Of a stretch of DNA of 64,000 bases, positions 1-9,266 are shown piece after piece (position 1 is the stretch's first letter; each line of letters starts with the position of its first letter). Source of the DNA: an uncultured Tateyamaria sp. (GTDB lineage: Bacteria; Pseudomonadota; Alphaproteobacteria; Rhodobacterales; Rhodobacteraceae); assembly GCF_947503385.1 (NCBI RefSeq), contig NZ_CANNDO010000002.1, forward strand, positions 124,001-188,000. The letters are read 5' to 3'. A model generated the notes under the pieces. The model was not told the DNA's origin, did no database searches, and worked only from the letters and a program-made list of their open reading frames with translations. A program made the position numbers and the translations under genes.

Positions 1-691
1 TCCGTTTGAGGAACCCCATGGCGATCAGCCGGTTGCGCATGATCGCCACCGCGTCGCCTGATTGACCGGGCTTGAGCGATTTGGCGGGCACCGTCTGGCC
101 CCAGCCGCCTTTGGCCAGCAGCCGCTCCATGCGCAGCTTTTCCTTCATCAGGGCGTTGTATTCAGTGGTCTTCGGTGACAGCGCCTTGAAGAAACCCGAA
201 GGCGAGGATTTCGTGAAATTCACCAGATAGGACGTCCGGTCACGGTAGGGCACCTGCCGCACGATGGCGCGGTCCACGCGGCTGGGCACCAGAACACCGG
301 TTTGCAGATCGCGCGAGAATTGCAGGAAGGTACGGCTGATCTCGACCTCAACCTGACCACGGTCACGCGGCGTTTTCGCAGCTTTCATCTTGGCCTGAAG
401 ACCCGCCGCATCATAGCGGGCCGTGGGCAGGCCGTGATTGCCCGACTGGCTAAGCGCCTTGAAAAGAGCGACGCGACGTTGCCGTTCGCGCCCGCTTTTG
501 CCGGTCCAAATGCTCTTGTACCCGTTGGCCTGATAGAAGGCTGCGATGTCAGCGTCACGCGCGGCAGCTTCGGCCACCGCCTGTTTGAATGCGGTCACCT
601 GCGCGGTTGCAGCGGTGGGCAGGCTCAGGGTCAGCGCCGCAGCCATCGCAACGAGCGCAAACACCCATGCGCGGAAAATCGTCACTGTCAT
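1..691 (-). CDS. Murein L,D-transpeptidase, YcbB/LdtD family (C-terminal part outside window)
   Basis: The reading frame starts at the ATG at 689-691 and runs off the left edge, giving the first 230 residues. It begins with a signal peptide (about residues 1-30, hydrophobic core followed by an Ala-rich cleavage region). The next ~150 residues resemble the scaffold domain of YcbB-type enzymes, and the visible end (KPGQSGDAVAIMRNRLIAMG) is the start of a peptidoglycan-binding domain. The YkuD catalytic domain with its Cys must lie beyond position 1. Such enzymes make 3-3 cross-links in periplasmic peptidoglycan. The divergent neighbour is a DUF882 murein peptidase, a pairing that fits a shared cell-wall role. 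The family call is by pattern recognition; catalytic residues are not visible. Confidence 0.75.
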   Translation of the reverse strand, partial: MTVTIFRAWVFALVAMAAALTLSLPTAATAQVTAFKQAVAEAAARDADIAAFYQANGYKSIWTGKSGRERQRRVALFKALSQSGNHGLPTARYDAAGLQAKMKAAKTPRDRGQVEVEISRTFLQFSRDLQTGVLVPSRVDRAIVRQVPYRDRTSYLVNFTKSSPSGFFKALSPKTTEYNALMKEKLRMERLLAKGGWGQTVPAKSLKPGQSGDAVAIMRNRLIAMGFLKR

Positions 692-1006
692 TGTGGTCCC
701 TCATTATTCTGATGTGGCGAGCATCTTTCACTTATCCTAAACGCGCCGCGCGGCTGTCTATTCACAACTGAAAGAGCGTGCCGTCTTCGTCCGCCCGTGA
801 TGCAGTGATGCACCGGGTTCAAGAGGAATTCACGGTTTTTGCAACATCTTGGCAAAATTCTGCGCAACACTCTTGCGACAATAAAAATCCGGATTCAGCC
901 CTTGGTAAACGAATCGCGTTATGCCATAAGAATGTTGCATCTGGGGATGAGATAGCAAAACCCGTGTAACATCACGGGTGGCAGGCGTACGGGACGGCGT
1001 AGAAAT

Positions 1007-1576
1007 ATGACGGATTATACCTCTCCGGGTTTGACCCGCCGGGCTTTGCTTGGTGCATTTGCAGCAACAAGCGTCGTGGCAGCTCCAACTTACTCCAAGG
1101 CCGCAGGTTTCTTGCGTGGATCGGGCGACATCCGCCGGTTGCGCATGTATTCAGGGCGCACTGGTGAACGGATCGACATGATTTACTGGCTCGAGGGCAA
1201 GTACATCAAAGACTCCGTCAAAGAGATCAATCACTTCATGCGGGACTGGCGCACCAATCAGGTCAAATCCATTGACCTGCGCACCGTCGATATCATGGCC
1301 GCCGCACACAACCTTCTGGACGCGGAAGAGCCTTATATGCTGCTGTCGGGCTATCGCAGCCCGCAAACCAACGCCATGTTGCGCTCGCGCAGTGGCGGTG
1401 TGGCCAAAAATTCGTTGCACATGAAAGGTCAGGCCGCCGACCTGCGCCTGTCCACACGGTCCGTCAGCCAGATGGCCCGCGCCGCAGCGGCCTGCCGTGG
1501 TGGTGGTGTCGGTAAGTATTCCGGCTCGAACTTTGTCCACATGGATTGCGGCGTCGTCCGCAGTTGGGGCCGCTAA
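1007..1576 (+). CDS. Tat-exported YcbK-like DUF882 (M15-type) murein peptidase
   Basis: 189 residues. The N-terminus carries a twin-arginine signal (LTRRALLGAF, Arg11-Arg12, then a hydrophobic stretch to about residue 30). The C-terminal half has the zinc ligands of the M15/DUF882 fold: SLHMKGQAADLRL (His and Asp) and FVHMDCG (second His). The length is normal for the family. The role is inferred as a periplasmic zinc peptidase acting on peptidoglycan peptides. About 315 bp of AT-richer non-coding sequence separates it from the divergent transpeptidase gene and should hold both promoters. A rho-independent terminator follows it. Confidence 0.85.
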   Translation: MTDYTSPGLTRRALLGAFAATSVVAAPTYSKAAGFLRGSGDIRRLRMYSGRTGERIDMIYWLEGKYIKDSVKEINHFMRDWRTNQVKSIDLRTVDIMAAAHNLLDAEEPYMLLSGYRSPQTNAMLRSRSGGVAKNSLHMKGQAADLRLSTRSVSQMARAAAACRGGGVGKYSGSNFVHMDCGVVRSWGR

Positions 1577-1604
1577 GCCCTTACTGACAGTCCGACACCA
1601 GATC

Positions 1605-1630
1605 AAAGCGCTCTTCCGGGCGCTTTTTTT
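1605..1630 (+). terminator. Rho-independent terminator after the DUF882 gene
   Basis: Arms AAAGCGC (1605-1611) and GCGCTTT (1620-1626) pair perfectly around an 8-base loop and are followed directly by a T run to 1630. It ends the transcript of the gene at 1007-1576 before the convergent tRNA gene. Confidence 0.8.
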
Positions 1631-1645
1631 GTGTTGCGGTAAGGA

Positions 1646-1722
<77 letters not shown>

Positions 1723-1781
1723 AGTGATTTGCCTATACCCGGCGTGCCGATGCGCTGCAATTGCAAATCGCGCAGCCCGGG

Positions 1782-3002
1782 TCAGCCAAAGAGATCGTGT
1801 GCCAGTTCCAGCGCGTCGACCAGCGCATCGACCTCGGCCTTGGTGTTGTACATGCCAAAGGAGGCGCGACAGGTGGCGGTCAGTCCCATATGTTCCATCA
1901 ACGGCCCGGTGCAGTGCTGGCCCGCACGCACCGCCACCCCCTTTTTGTCAAGGATCGTGGATATGTCATGCGCGTGCCCGGCCCCGTCAAGCGTGAAGGA
2001 AAAGATCGCGCCTTTGTCCGGCGTTGTGCCCTGTACCTGCAACCAGTTCAGCCCACCCAGCCGGTCAACGGTATAGTCGCGCAGCGACGCCTCATGCGCG
2101 GCGATGGCGTCCATCCCGTGGCCCATCATATAGTCCAGTGCCACGCCCAGACCGATCATCTGCACGATGCCGGGCGTACCGGCCTCGAACTTCATCGGTG
2201 GGTCGTTATAGACAACGGTGTCCTTGAACACGTCCTTGATCATGTCGCCGCCGCCGATAAAGGGCTGCATTTCCGCCATGCGCTCAGACGTGACGTAGAT
2301 CGCGCCAGATCCCGACGGACCATAAAGCTTGTGCCCCGTGATCGCGTAGAAATCCGCGCCCAGATCCTGCACGTCTACCGGCATGTGGACGGCCGCCTGA
2401 CTGCCGTCGACCAGCACGGGCACGCCGCGCGCATGGGCCGCCTCGCAGATTGTCTTGATGTCGACCACGGTGCCCAGCACGTTGGACATATGTGTGATCG
2501 CCACCAGCTTGGTCTGTGGGCCAATGGCGTCGATTACCTTTTGCGGGTCCAGCGCACCGGTGCTGTCCACATCGACCCATTTCAATTGCACGCCCTGCCG
2601 TTCGCGCAAGAAATGCCACGGCACGATATTGGCGTGGTGCTCCATCACCGACAGAACGATCTCATCACCCGCCTGCATCCGCGGCATGGCCCAGCCATAA
2701 GCCACCATATTGATGCCCTCGGTGGTGCCCGAGTTCATTACGATCTCATCCTCGGACCCTGCGTTCAGGAACCGCGCCAACTTGCCCCGGACGCTTTCGT
2801 AATTCTCGGTCGCGAGGTTTGACAGAAAGTGCAGGCCCCGGTGCACGTTGGCGTATTCCTCGGAATAGGCTTTGGTGATCGCGTCGATCACGACTTGCGG
2901 TTTCTGCGCCGACGCCCCGTTGTCGAGATAGACCAGCGGCTTGCCGTTCACCTCGCGGCTCAGGATCGGAAAATCGGCGCGGATCGCGTCAACGTCATAC
3001 AT
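1782..3002 (-). CDS. sufS: Cysteine desulfurase SufS (group II)
   Basis: 406 residues, the usual SufS length. It is a PLP enzyme that takes sulfur from cysteine and passes it as persulfide to the Suf scaffold. The PLP lysine is Lys225 in ITGHKLYGPSG, EHHANIVPW (121-129) is the conserved His motif, and the persulfide Cys is Cys364 in RAGQHC, on the short loop typical of group II enzymes. It is the last gene of the suf operon; its start overlaps the end of the upstream membrane gene by 8 bp. No SufE or SufU homologue lies next to it here, so the sulfur acceptor must be SufB itself or a protein encoded elsewhere. Confidence 0.95.
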   Translation of the reverse strand: MYDVDAIRADFPILSREVNGKPLVYLDNGASAQKPQVVIDAITKAYSEEYANVHRGLHFLSNLATENYESVRGKLARFLNAGSEDEIVMNSGTTEGINMVAYGWAMPRMQAGDEIVLSVMEHHANIVPWHFLRERQGVQLKWVDVDSTGALDPQKVIDAIGPQTKLVAITHMSNVLGTVVDIKTICEAAHARGVPVLVDGSQAAVHMPVDVQDLGADFYAITGHKLYGPSGSGAIYVTSERMAEMQPFIGGGDMIKDVFKDTVVYNDPPMKFEAGTPGIVQMIGLGVALDYMMGHGMDAIAAHEASLRDYTVDRLGGLNWLQVQGTTPDKGAIFSFTLDGAGHAHDISTILDKKGVAVRAGQHCTGPLMEHMGLTATCRASFGMYNTKAEVDALVDALELAHDLFG

Positions 3003-3594
3003 TGCTCACCCCTCCTGCGAGGCCAAATAGTGTGATAATCAGCATCAGGCCCAACAGCAGACCCGCACTGACCGCAATCAGAATGCCAAAGGCACGCAAC
3101 AGCGAGGCAAGGTGCAGGGCCGCGCTGATAAAGTGCAGCATGAGCCAAAAGGCGACGATCATCACAACCAGCGCCAAAAGCCCGGCCACGCCGGGCACCA
3201 GCATACTCAACGTCAGGATGACCAGTTGCGCCGCCACGCGCAGCGCTTGCAGCCACGCCATCAGCGCAATGAGATCGCCCAGATCACCCCTGCCCCCCAT
3301 GGCGTTGCCCGCCCAATACAGCGCATGGACCATCACAATCAGCCCGCCCGCGGTCAGCACAAACAGCGCCAGCGGCCGCTGAAACAGTGCAAGCACCGGC
3401 ACCGCTTCCAGCAATTGGGGGTCTGCGGGTGGTCCAAGGGTTGATACCGTGCCCACGATCAACGCGGTCAGCGCCGAGACCGCCAGCAGCGCGATGTACA
3501 ATTCGGTGCGCGGCACCTGCCAGCTCATGATCCGCGCGGCGGCATCCTGCGGATTGCGCAAGGTGTCCACGGCAAGATCGGCCCAAAATTTCAT
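2995..3594 (-). CDS. Yip1-type integral membrane protein, second of a pair
   Basis: 199 residues from the ATG at 3592-3594, which overlaps the stop of the upstream gene (ATGA); a longer upstream reading would run across that gene. About five hydrophobic segments are visible after a short cytosolic N-terminus (WADLAVDTLRNPQDAAARIM, a pattern common at the start of Yip1-domain proteins). The function is unknown. It sits inside the suf operon between sufD and sufS together with a sibling membrane gene, with overlaps on both sides, so translation is probably coupled. Confidence 0.75.
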   Translation of the reverse strand: MKFWADLAVDTLRNPQDAAARIMSWQVPRTELYIALLAVSALTALIVGTVSTLGPPADPQLLEAVPVLALFQRPLALFVLTAGGLIVMVHALYWAGNAMGGRGDLGDLIALMAWLQALRVAAQLVILTLSMLVPGVAGLLALVVMIVAFWLMLHFISAALHLASLLRAFGILIAVSAGLLLGLMLIITLFGLAGGVSNV

Positions 3595-4073
3595 GGCGTA
3601 CGCTCCATCGCGATGCTGCCGCCGATCCAGAACCACATGAATATGCAGAACCAGATCAGCCCAACGCCCTGCAATTCGATCCCCGGCCCGACAAAACCCG
3701 CCGTCAGCCCGTGCAACAGCAAGAGCGGCGACGAGGCCAACAGCGCCCAGAACAACGCCAGCCGCGCGCCGTAGGCCGTGCCCTTGCCGCCCAGCACCCG
3801 CCCCACGATACGCGCCAAAAAGGCGATGCCGTAAAACAGGAGCGGCGCAATAAAGATCCACGCCATCAGGCTGCCGCCCAGCAACATGTTCAGTTCCTGT
3901 CCTGTCAGGTGCGCCTCACGCGCAAGGCGCGGCAGTTGCGCCACAAAGAACAGCGCGCAGGCCCCCATGATATAGGCCAGCGCGCGATCTTCGCGTGGCC
4001 CCATCGCAAGCAGACGGCGGATCACCGCGCCCGGCCCGCGATAGGTGGCGACGATATTGCGAGAAATGGACAT
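3591..4073 (-). CDS. Yip1-type integral membrane protein, first of a pair
   Basis: 160 residues with four to five predicted membrane segments (around residues 30-48, 63-90, 103-125 and 133-152). The N-terminal ISRNIVATYRGPGAVIRRLL resembles the start of other alphaproteobacterial Yip1-family proteins. Two bases separate it from sufD and it overlaps the next membrane gene by 4 bp. Function is unknown. Its fixed place in the suf operon suggests a link to iron-sulfur assembly or to envelope stress, but that is inference. Confidence 0.75.
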   Translation of the reverse strand: MSISRNIVATYRGPGAVIRRLLAMGPREDRALAYIMGACALFFVAQLPRLAREAHLTGQELNMLLGGSLMAWIFIAPLLFYGIAFLARIVGRVLGGKGTAYGARLALFWALLASSPLLLLHGLTAGFVGPGIELQGVGLIWFCIFMWFWIGGSIAMERTP

Positions 4074-4075
4074 GC

Positions 4076-5353
4076 TCAGCCGCGATGACGCTCCAGCCAG
4101 CCCTGCAAGCGGTCCACAAGTGCGTCGCGCAGGGCTTCGTCCTCAATCTCTTCGACCGCTTCGGCAAGAAAGGCCAGCGTCAGCAGGTCCGTCGCCTCGC
4201 TTTCCGGCACACCGCGCGACCGCAGGTAAAACAGCGCCTCTTCGTCGATCGCACCAGAGGTCGAGCCATGCGAACAGGCCACGTCGTCAGCATAAATCTC
4301 AAGCTCGGGCTTGGCGAGGAACTGGCTGTCATCGTCCAGCAGCAGCGATTGACTGATCTGGTAACCATCCGTTTTTTGCGCACCTTCCTTGACCAGAATT
4401 TTGCCTTGGAACACGCCCACGGCACCGTTGCGCAGAACCTTTTTAAAGACCTGACGGCTTTCGCAGCCGACCGCGTCATGAGTCACGAACACGGTGTCGT
4501 CGTGATGGAAATCACCGTCACCAACACACGCCCCCGCCACATGCGCAATCGCGTCGTCACCTGTCAATGTGATCACGCATTCGTTGCGCGTCAGCCGCCC
4601 ATTCACCGTGAGGGTAAAGGATTTGAAGGTGGATTCCTTGCCCAACCGGGCAAAGCTGTGGGTGACCGCACGCCGTTCATGGTCGCGCCCCTGCGCCCGC
4701 ACGTGGTGGAACGTGGCACCATCGGCCACATCAACCTCCATGCATTTGTTGAACCGTGCCGCGGCGGGACCGGTTTCAAGCAACGTCATCTCGGCGTCCG
4801 CATCCAGCTTGATCAGATGATGCAGGATCGCATCCGACGTCTCATCCTGATGCAAATATATGAAATTGATCGGCTTTTCCGCCTTGCCCGTCACGTGAAT
4901 CAGCACGCCGTCGCTGGCATAGGCGGTGTTCAGGGCCGCCAGCGGGCGCGGCACGTAATGACCATCCGCCTCAAGCGAGCCATAGAGATCAGCCGCCCAA
5001 TGGATGTCCGCGGGCTCTGCCAGCCGATCAATGCGCACGCCCGCCATCTCCAGATCGTCGGAGGCGTCTGGGTCAAACACGCCGTCGACAAAGACGACCT
5101 TGAGCCGGTCCATTTCGTCAAAAAGCGGGCCCTCGTCATTGTGAAACAGGGCCGCGTGCGGCGCGTCAGGTTGCACCAGCGTGTCGGGACGAGTGTATTT
5201 CCAATACTCGTCGCGCCGCTCGGGCAGTTGCATGTCCACCACGCGCTTGGCCGCAGCGTCACGTGCACTGTGCGACCACGCTGCGGCGTCCGGCTTGGCA
5301 ATCGCTGCCAGCCGCGCGTCGGTTGCGTTTGTCTTGGGGGCCGGGTTCGCCAT
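4076..5353 (-). CDS. sufD: Fe-S assembly scaffold protein SufD
   Basis: 425 residues from the ATG at 5351-5353 (MANPAPKTNATDARL). An upstream in-frame start at 5383 would overlap sufC, while this one starts 1 bp after the sufC stop. The middle is a beta-helix-rich Suf core and the C-terminus has DVACSHGSTSGAIDEEALFY followed by LRSRGVPESEATDLL, the conserved SufB/SufD signature. SufD joins SufB and the ATPase SufC in the SufBC2D scaffold that builds and transfers Fe-S clusters. The gene lies directly downstream of sufC in the operon. Confidence 0.95.
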   Translation of the reverse strand: MANPAPKTNATDARLAAIAKPDAAAWSHSARDAAAKRVVDMQLPERRDEYWKYTRPDTLVQPDAPHAALFHNDEGPLFDEMDRLKVVFVDGVFDPDASDDLEMAGVRIDRLAEPADIHWAADLYGSLEADGHYVPRPLAALNTAYASDGVLIHVTGKAEKPINFIYLHQDETSDAILHHLIKLDADAEMTLLETGPAAARFNKCMEVDVADGATFHHVRAQGRDHERRAVTHSFARLGKESTFKSFTLTVNGRLTRNECVITLTGDDAIAHVAGACVGDGDFHHDDTVFVTHDAVGCESRQVFKKVLRNGAVGVFQGKILVKEGAQKTDGYQISQSLLLDDDSQFLAKPELEIYADDVACSHGSTSGAIDEEALFYLRSRGVPESEATDLLTLAFLAEAVEEIEDEALRDALVDRLQGWLERHRG

Positions 5354-5354
5354 C

Positions 5355-6110
5355 TCAGGCCACCTCGGCCAGGATGTCGGCATAGCCGTTGTTCTCGACC
5401 TCGAGCGCCAGCTCGGGCCCGCCGGTTTTCACAATCTTGCCGTCCGCCATGATGTGCACGACGTCGGGTTTGATATGATCCAGAAGCCGCTGGTAGTGGG
5501 TGATCACCAGAAAACCCCGCCCTTCGGAGCGCAGCGCGTTCACACCTTCGGCCACCAGCTTCATCGCGTCCACGTCAAGGCCCGAGTCAGTTTCGTCGAG
5601 AATACACATCTTTGGCTCAAGCATCGCCATCTGTAGAATTTCGTTGCGCTTTTTCTCACCGCCCGAAAAGCCCACATTTACAGGTCGTTTGAGCATGTCA
5701 GCGTCGATCTTGAGATCTTTGGCCTTGGCGCGGATGTCTTTCAGGAAATCGGCGGCGCTGATTTCGTCTTGGCCGCGCGCCTTGCGCTGTGCGTTCACGG
5801 CCGTGCGCAGGAACGTCATGTTGCCCACACCGGGAATCTCGACAGGGTACTGGAACGCAAGGAACAGACCGGCTGCGGCCCGCTCTTCCGGCTCCATCTC
5901 CAGCAGGTCCGCGCCATCCAGCGTGGCAGCGCCACCCGTCACCTCGTAGCCGTCGCGGCCCGACAGGACATAGGACAGCGTGGATTTTCCGGACCCGTTT
6001 GGCCCCATAATCGCATGGACCTTGCCCGCCTCGACCTCCAGATCGACGCCCTTGAGGATCTGCTTGCCCTCTTCTTCCAGTTGCACGTGCAAATCGTTGA
6101 TCTTCAGCAT
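5355..6110 (-). CDS. sufC: Fe-S assembly ATPase SufC
   Basis: 251 residues from the ATG at 6108-6110 (MLKINDLHVQ); the longer frame upstream has no family match. It is an ABC-type ATPase: Walker A GPNGSGKS (36-43), signature FSGGEKKRNE (148-157, the SufC-specific form), Walker B MCILDETDSGLD (168-179). SufC dimerises on SufB and SufD and drives their rearrangement during cluster assembly. It is followed 1 bp later by sufD and preceded by a 75-bp gap after a small membrane protein gene. Confidence 0.97.
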   Translation of the reverse strand: MLKINDLHVQLEEEGKQILKGVDLEVEAGKVHAIMGPNGSGKSTLSYVLSGRDGYEVTGGAATLDGADLLEMEPEERAAAGLFLAFQYPVEIPGVGNMTFLRTAVNAQRKARGQDEISAADFLKDIRAKAKDLKIDADMLKRPVNVGFSGGEKKRNEILQMAMLEPKMCILDETDSGLDVDAMKLVAEGVNALRSEGRGFLVITHYQRLLDHIKPDVVHIMADGKIVKTGGPELALEVENNGYADILAEVA

Positions 6111-6185
6111 GATGTCCTCACATAGCAAAAGCCGGCCAGACAAATGCCTGACCCGCTGCATTACGGTTCGATTGATATTGTGTGC

Positions 6186-6683
6186 CTACTGCGGCACAGT
6201 CACGTATCCGGCCTGCGCAAGCGTCAGTGTCACATAGTCCGGTGTGTAGATGAGCGACCACAGCCAAGGCAGCGCGGCCATCATTTGCAGTTCGTAGCAC
6301 GCCACGAGGACCGTGCTGAGTACGAACAAAAGCAGCGCGATCCACTGCTTGTTGAGAAACAGAACCAACGCCACAGCCGCCGAAGCGCATCCCGCCAGAC
6401 CGCTGCGCCCCAACAAGGATTCGATCACGGCGAGGTCGTATGCACTTACGTCCCGGTTCTGCTCTATATAGTGAAACAGCGCCGCGTCCGTCCCGACATA
6501 GACGGCGATGGCCAGCAGGATCACCAGCGGATAGATCAACAGGCCGCGCGCGATCATCACGTCCAGCCGCACCGTGCGGCGTAGCTTGGCCGGAATTTCG
6601 GTGGTCACGGTCACGCCCTGCGCGGCATGATCCGTTGCAATCTTGGACAGGCGATCCTGAAAATTGGTGTGTGACACGGGCAT
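6186..6683 (-). CDS. Integral membrane protein of unknown function in suf operon
   Basis: 165 residues if translation begins at the ATG at 6681-6683 (MPVSHTNFQDRL); an ATG nine codons upstream is possible. A 45-residue polar N-terminus is followed by about four hydrophobic segments, the first near residues 51-66 and the others in the second half. I do not recognise the family. It lies between the YbjQ gene (105 bp away) and sufC in the same direction, so it is probably cotranscribed. Confidence 0.65.
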   Translation of the reverse strand: MPVSHTNFQDRLSKIATDHAAQGVTVTTEIPAKLRRTVRLDVMIARGLLIYPLVILLAIAVYVGTDAALFHYIEQNRDVSAYDLAVIESLLGRSGLAGCASAAVALVLFLNKQWIALLLFVLSTVLVACYELQMMAALPWLWSLIYTPDYVTLTLAQAGYVTVPQ

Positions 6684-6788
6684 ATGGCCTTTGCGGAACT
6701 GATGCCGCACAGGAAACTGGCGAAACCTGACAAAAACGTGGCCTGTCAGGTGCCATTTCGGGACATATGCGCGTCACGGTGGGTCGCA

Positions 6789-7103
6789 TCAGTCCAGCAC
6801 CACCGCTGTGCCCGACACGCTGACCATCAACATGCTGTCGCCCACCACTTCGTAGTCGAGGTCGATGCCCACAACCGCATTGGCGCCCTGTGCCCGAGCG
6901 CGGTCCTGCAACTCGGCCATCGCCGTGTCGCGGGCGTCCTGCAACTTTGCCTCATACGCGCCTGACCGGCCCCCGACGATGTCGGTGATCCCGGCAAAGA
7001 AATCGCGGACCACGTTGGCCCCCATGATCGCCTCACCCACGACAATGCCTTTGTAGGCGGTGATCTTGTGCCCTTCGACGCTAGAGGTGGTGGTCAAGAT
7101 CAT
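6789..7103 (-). CDS. YbjQ/UPF0145 family protein
   Basis: 104 residues from the ATG at 7101-7103, which overlaps the upstream stop by 4 bp (ATGA). The sequence fits the YbjQ family throughout: [13 protein letters not shown] at the start, [31 protein letters not shown] in the middle and [13 protein letters not shown] near the end. Members form pentamers and are often labelled heavy-metal-binding, though the biochemical role is not settled. Its place between sufB and sufC suggests, but does not prove, a role in iron or metal handling. Confidence 0.9.
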   Translation of the reverse strand: MILTTTSSVEGHKITAYKGIVVGEAIMGANVVRDFFAGITDIVGGRSGAYEAKLQDARDTAMAELQDRARAQGANAVVGIDLDYEVVGDSMLMVSVSGTAVVLD

Positions 7104-7366
7104 GCCTCTTCCTCCGTTGCGGTCGAAAACAGCTGTTGCACGCCCAATGCAATGACCACTGCAAGCATCAACAGCGCAAACCACACCCAGAACGAGGTGA
7201 GCGCTCCGGGAGCCAACGTCGCCGCGACAATCATTCCGGACAGAACGGAGATGACAAAAGCCAGCCCGCCCTGCTGCGTGCCATCCATGTCGGACACAAC
7301 ACGTGTGCGGTACAGACGCTGCCGCGCAATTTCATCGTCGCCATGGACCGCCGTTTCATTGCTCAT
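7100..7366 (-). CDS. Small two-helix membrane protein, unknown
   Basis: 88 residues. The first 35 are polar; two hydrophobic helices follow (about 36-54 and 58-76), then a short acidic tail. It overlaps both neighbours by 4 bp (ATGA at each end), so it is translated as part of the suf operon. No family recognised; the overlaps and the normal codon use make it a real gene. Confidence 0.7.
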   Translation of the reverse strand: MSNETAVHGDDEIARQRLYRTRVVSDMDGTQQGGLAFVISVLSGMIVAATLAPGALTSFWVWFALLMLAVVIALGVQQLFSTATEEEA

Positions 7367-7710
7367 TTTTCATGGCTCCGAGTGTCTGCAACCGCCTGCC
7401 GCACCTCTTCTTCGGTGCGGGAATTGCCGTTGGTGTGTTCATCCGGCGCTGGCTCGACGACAAACAAGATCCAAGCCGTCCGAGCGGCGAAGGCGAACAT
7501 TGTGCCGCCAATGAACCCCGCAAAGCCAAATCCCCAGATCGCGCCGACACATGCCCCTAAAACGCCGCCGAACGCCGCAAAGAACAACGTCTGTAACAGG
7601 CGTGTCGCGGAAGATGTCCGCTCGCGCGAACAACCTGGCGCATCCACGGCCGCTTTGGGATGGGTAGAGGTGCGCCCAACCAGACTGTTATCCTCAGTGC
7701 CGCCGTCCAC
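7363..7710 (-). CDS. Small membrane protein, unknown, downstream of sufB
   Basis: 115 residues starting at a GTG (7708-7710) 3 bp after the sufB stop. A 40-residue polar N-terminus is followed by two Gly/Ala-rich membrane helices (about 42-65 and 66-86) and an acidic tail. The Gly spacing (FGGVLGACVGAIWGFGFAG) suggests tight helix packing. No function recognised. It is the first of four small genes inserted between sufB and sufC. Confidence 0.65.
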   Translation of the reverse strand: MDGGTEDNSLVGRTSTHPKAAVDAPGCSRERTSSATRLLQTLFFAAFGGVLGACVGAIWGFGFAGFIGGTMFAFAARTAWILFVVEPAPDEHTNGNSRTEEEVRQAVADTRSHEK

Positions 7711-7713
7711 GAT

Positions 7714-9246
7714 TCAGCCCACTGACCCCTCAAGGGAGATTGCCACAAGCTGTTGCGCTTCCATGGCGAATTCCATGGGCAATGCCTGCAACACGTCCTT
7801 GCAGAACCCGTTGACGACCAGCGCCACAGCCTCTTCTTCATCCATACCGCGCGAGCGGCAGTAGAACAGTTGATCGTCGTCAACCTTGGACGTCGTCGCC
7901 TCGTGTTCCACGCGGCTCGAATTGTTCTTTACTTCGATATACGGAACCGTATGCGCGCCGCATTTGTCGCCGATCAACAGCGAGTCGCACTGCGTGTAGT
8001 TGCGCGAATTCTTTGCCTTGGGGTGCATCGACACAAGGCCACGATAGGTGTTCTGGGCCTTGCCCGCGCTGATCCCCTTGGAGACGATCCGGCTCTTGGT
8101 GTTCTTACCCAGATGCACCATCTTGGTGCCCGTATCGGCCTGCTGCATGTTGTTGGCGATGGCGATAGAGTAAAACTCGCCCTGACTGTCATCGCCGCGC
8201 AGAATGCAGGACGGGTATTTCCACGTCACAGCCGACCCGGTTTCGACCTGCGTCCACATCACCTTGGCCCGGTCGCCCCGGCAATCGGCCCGCTTGGTGA
8301 CAAAGTTGTAAATGCCGCCCTTGCCGTTCTCGTCGCCCGGATACCAGTTCTGCACGGTGGAGTACTTCACTTCGGCATCTTCCATGATCACGATCTCGAC
8401 CACGGCCGCGTGCAACTGGCTGGTGTCGCGCTGCGGGGCTGTGCAGCCTTCGAGGTAGGACACATAGCTGCCCTTGTCTGCGATGATCAACGTACGCTCA
8501 AACTGGCCTGTGTTCTCCGCGTTGATGCGGAAATAGGTCGACAGTTCCATCGGGCAGCGCACGCCCGGCGGCACATAGACAAAGGACCCGTCCGAGAACA
8601 CGGCAGAGTTCAGCGTGGCATAGAAGTTGTCCGATACGGGCACGACCGAGCCGAGGTATGTCTTGACCAGTTCGGGATGTTCCTTGATCGCCTCGGAGAT
8701 CGAGCAAAAGATCACGCCCGCCTTCTTCAACTCTGCCTGAAACGTCGTGCCCACGGACACGGAATCAAACACCGCGTCCACAGCCACCTTGCGGCCTTCG
8801 GCAGGTGCATCCTCGGCCCCTTCGACACCGGCCAGGATCATCTGTTCCTTCAGCGGAATGCCCAGTTTTTCGTATGTGGCCAGCAGCTTGGGGTCCACCT
8901 CGTCCAGCGACTTGGGCTTGACCTCCATCGATTTGGGCCGCGCGTAATAATACTGGTCCTGAAAGTCGATCTCAGGATAGTCGACCATCGCCCAATTGGG
9001 CTCTTTCATCTGCAACCAGCGCTCATAGGCCGCCAGCCGCCACTCGGTCATCCATTCGGGTTCTTCGTTTTTTTCCGAGATCAGGCGCACGATGTCCGGC
9101 GTCAGCCCCTTGGGGGCGTATTCCATCTCGATGTCCGTTTCCCAGCCATATTTGTAGGTGCTTACGTCCCGCACCGCGTCAACCGTCTCCTGATCAACAC
9201 CGTCCTTGACCACAACATCGTCCACAACATTGTCCATATCAGACAT
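7714..9246 (-). CDS. sufB: Fe-S assembly scaffold protein SufB
   Basis: 510 residues from the ATG at 9244-9246; a second ATG three codons later (MDNVVDD) is better spaced from the GAGAGGGA ribosome site and may be the real start. The protein has the SufB pattern throughout, including [40 protein letters not shown] and the C-terminal [20 protein letters not shown]. SufB is the main scaffold: it accepts persulfide sulfur and holds the nascent cluster with SufC and SufD. It is unusual here in being split from sufC and sufD by four other genes. Confidence 0.97.
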   Translation of the reverse strand: MSDMDNVVDDVVVKDGVDQETVDAVRDVSTYKYGWETDIEMEYAPKGLTPDIVRLISEKNEEPEWMTEWRLAAYERWLQMKEPNWAMVDYPEIDFQDQYYYARPKSMEVKPKSLDEVDPKLLATYEKLGIPLKEQMILAGVEGAEDAPAEGRKVAVDAVFDSVSVGTTFQAELKKAGVIFCSISEAIKEHPELVKTYLGSVVPVSDNFYATLNSAVFSDGSFVYVPPGVRCPMELSTYFRINAENTGQFERTLIIADKGSYVSYLEGCTAPQRDTSQLHAAVVEIVIMEDAEVKYSTVQNWYPGDENGKGGIYNFVTKRADCRGDRAKVMWTQVETGSAVTWKYPSCILRGDDSQGEFYSIAIANNMQQADTGTKMVHLGKNTKSRIVSKGISAGKAQNTYRGLVSMHPKAKNSRNYTQCDSLLIGDKCGAHTVPYIEVKNNSSRVEHEATTSKVDDDQLFYCRSRGMDEEEAVALVVNGFCKDVLQALPMEFAMEAQQLVAISLEGSVG

Positions 9247-9266
9247 TCCCTCTCGTGCTTGGGGGC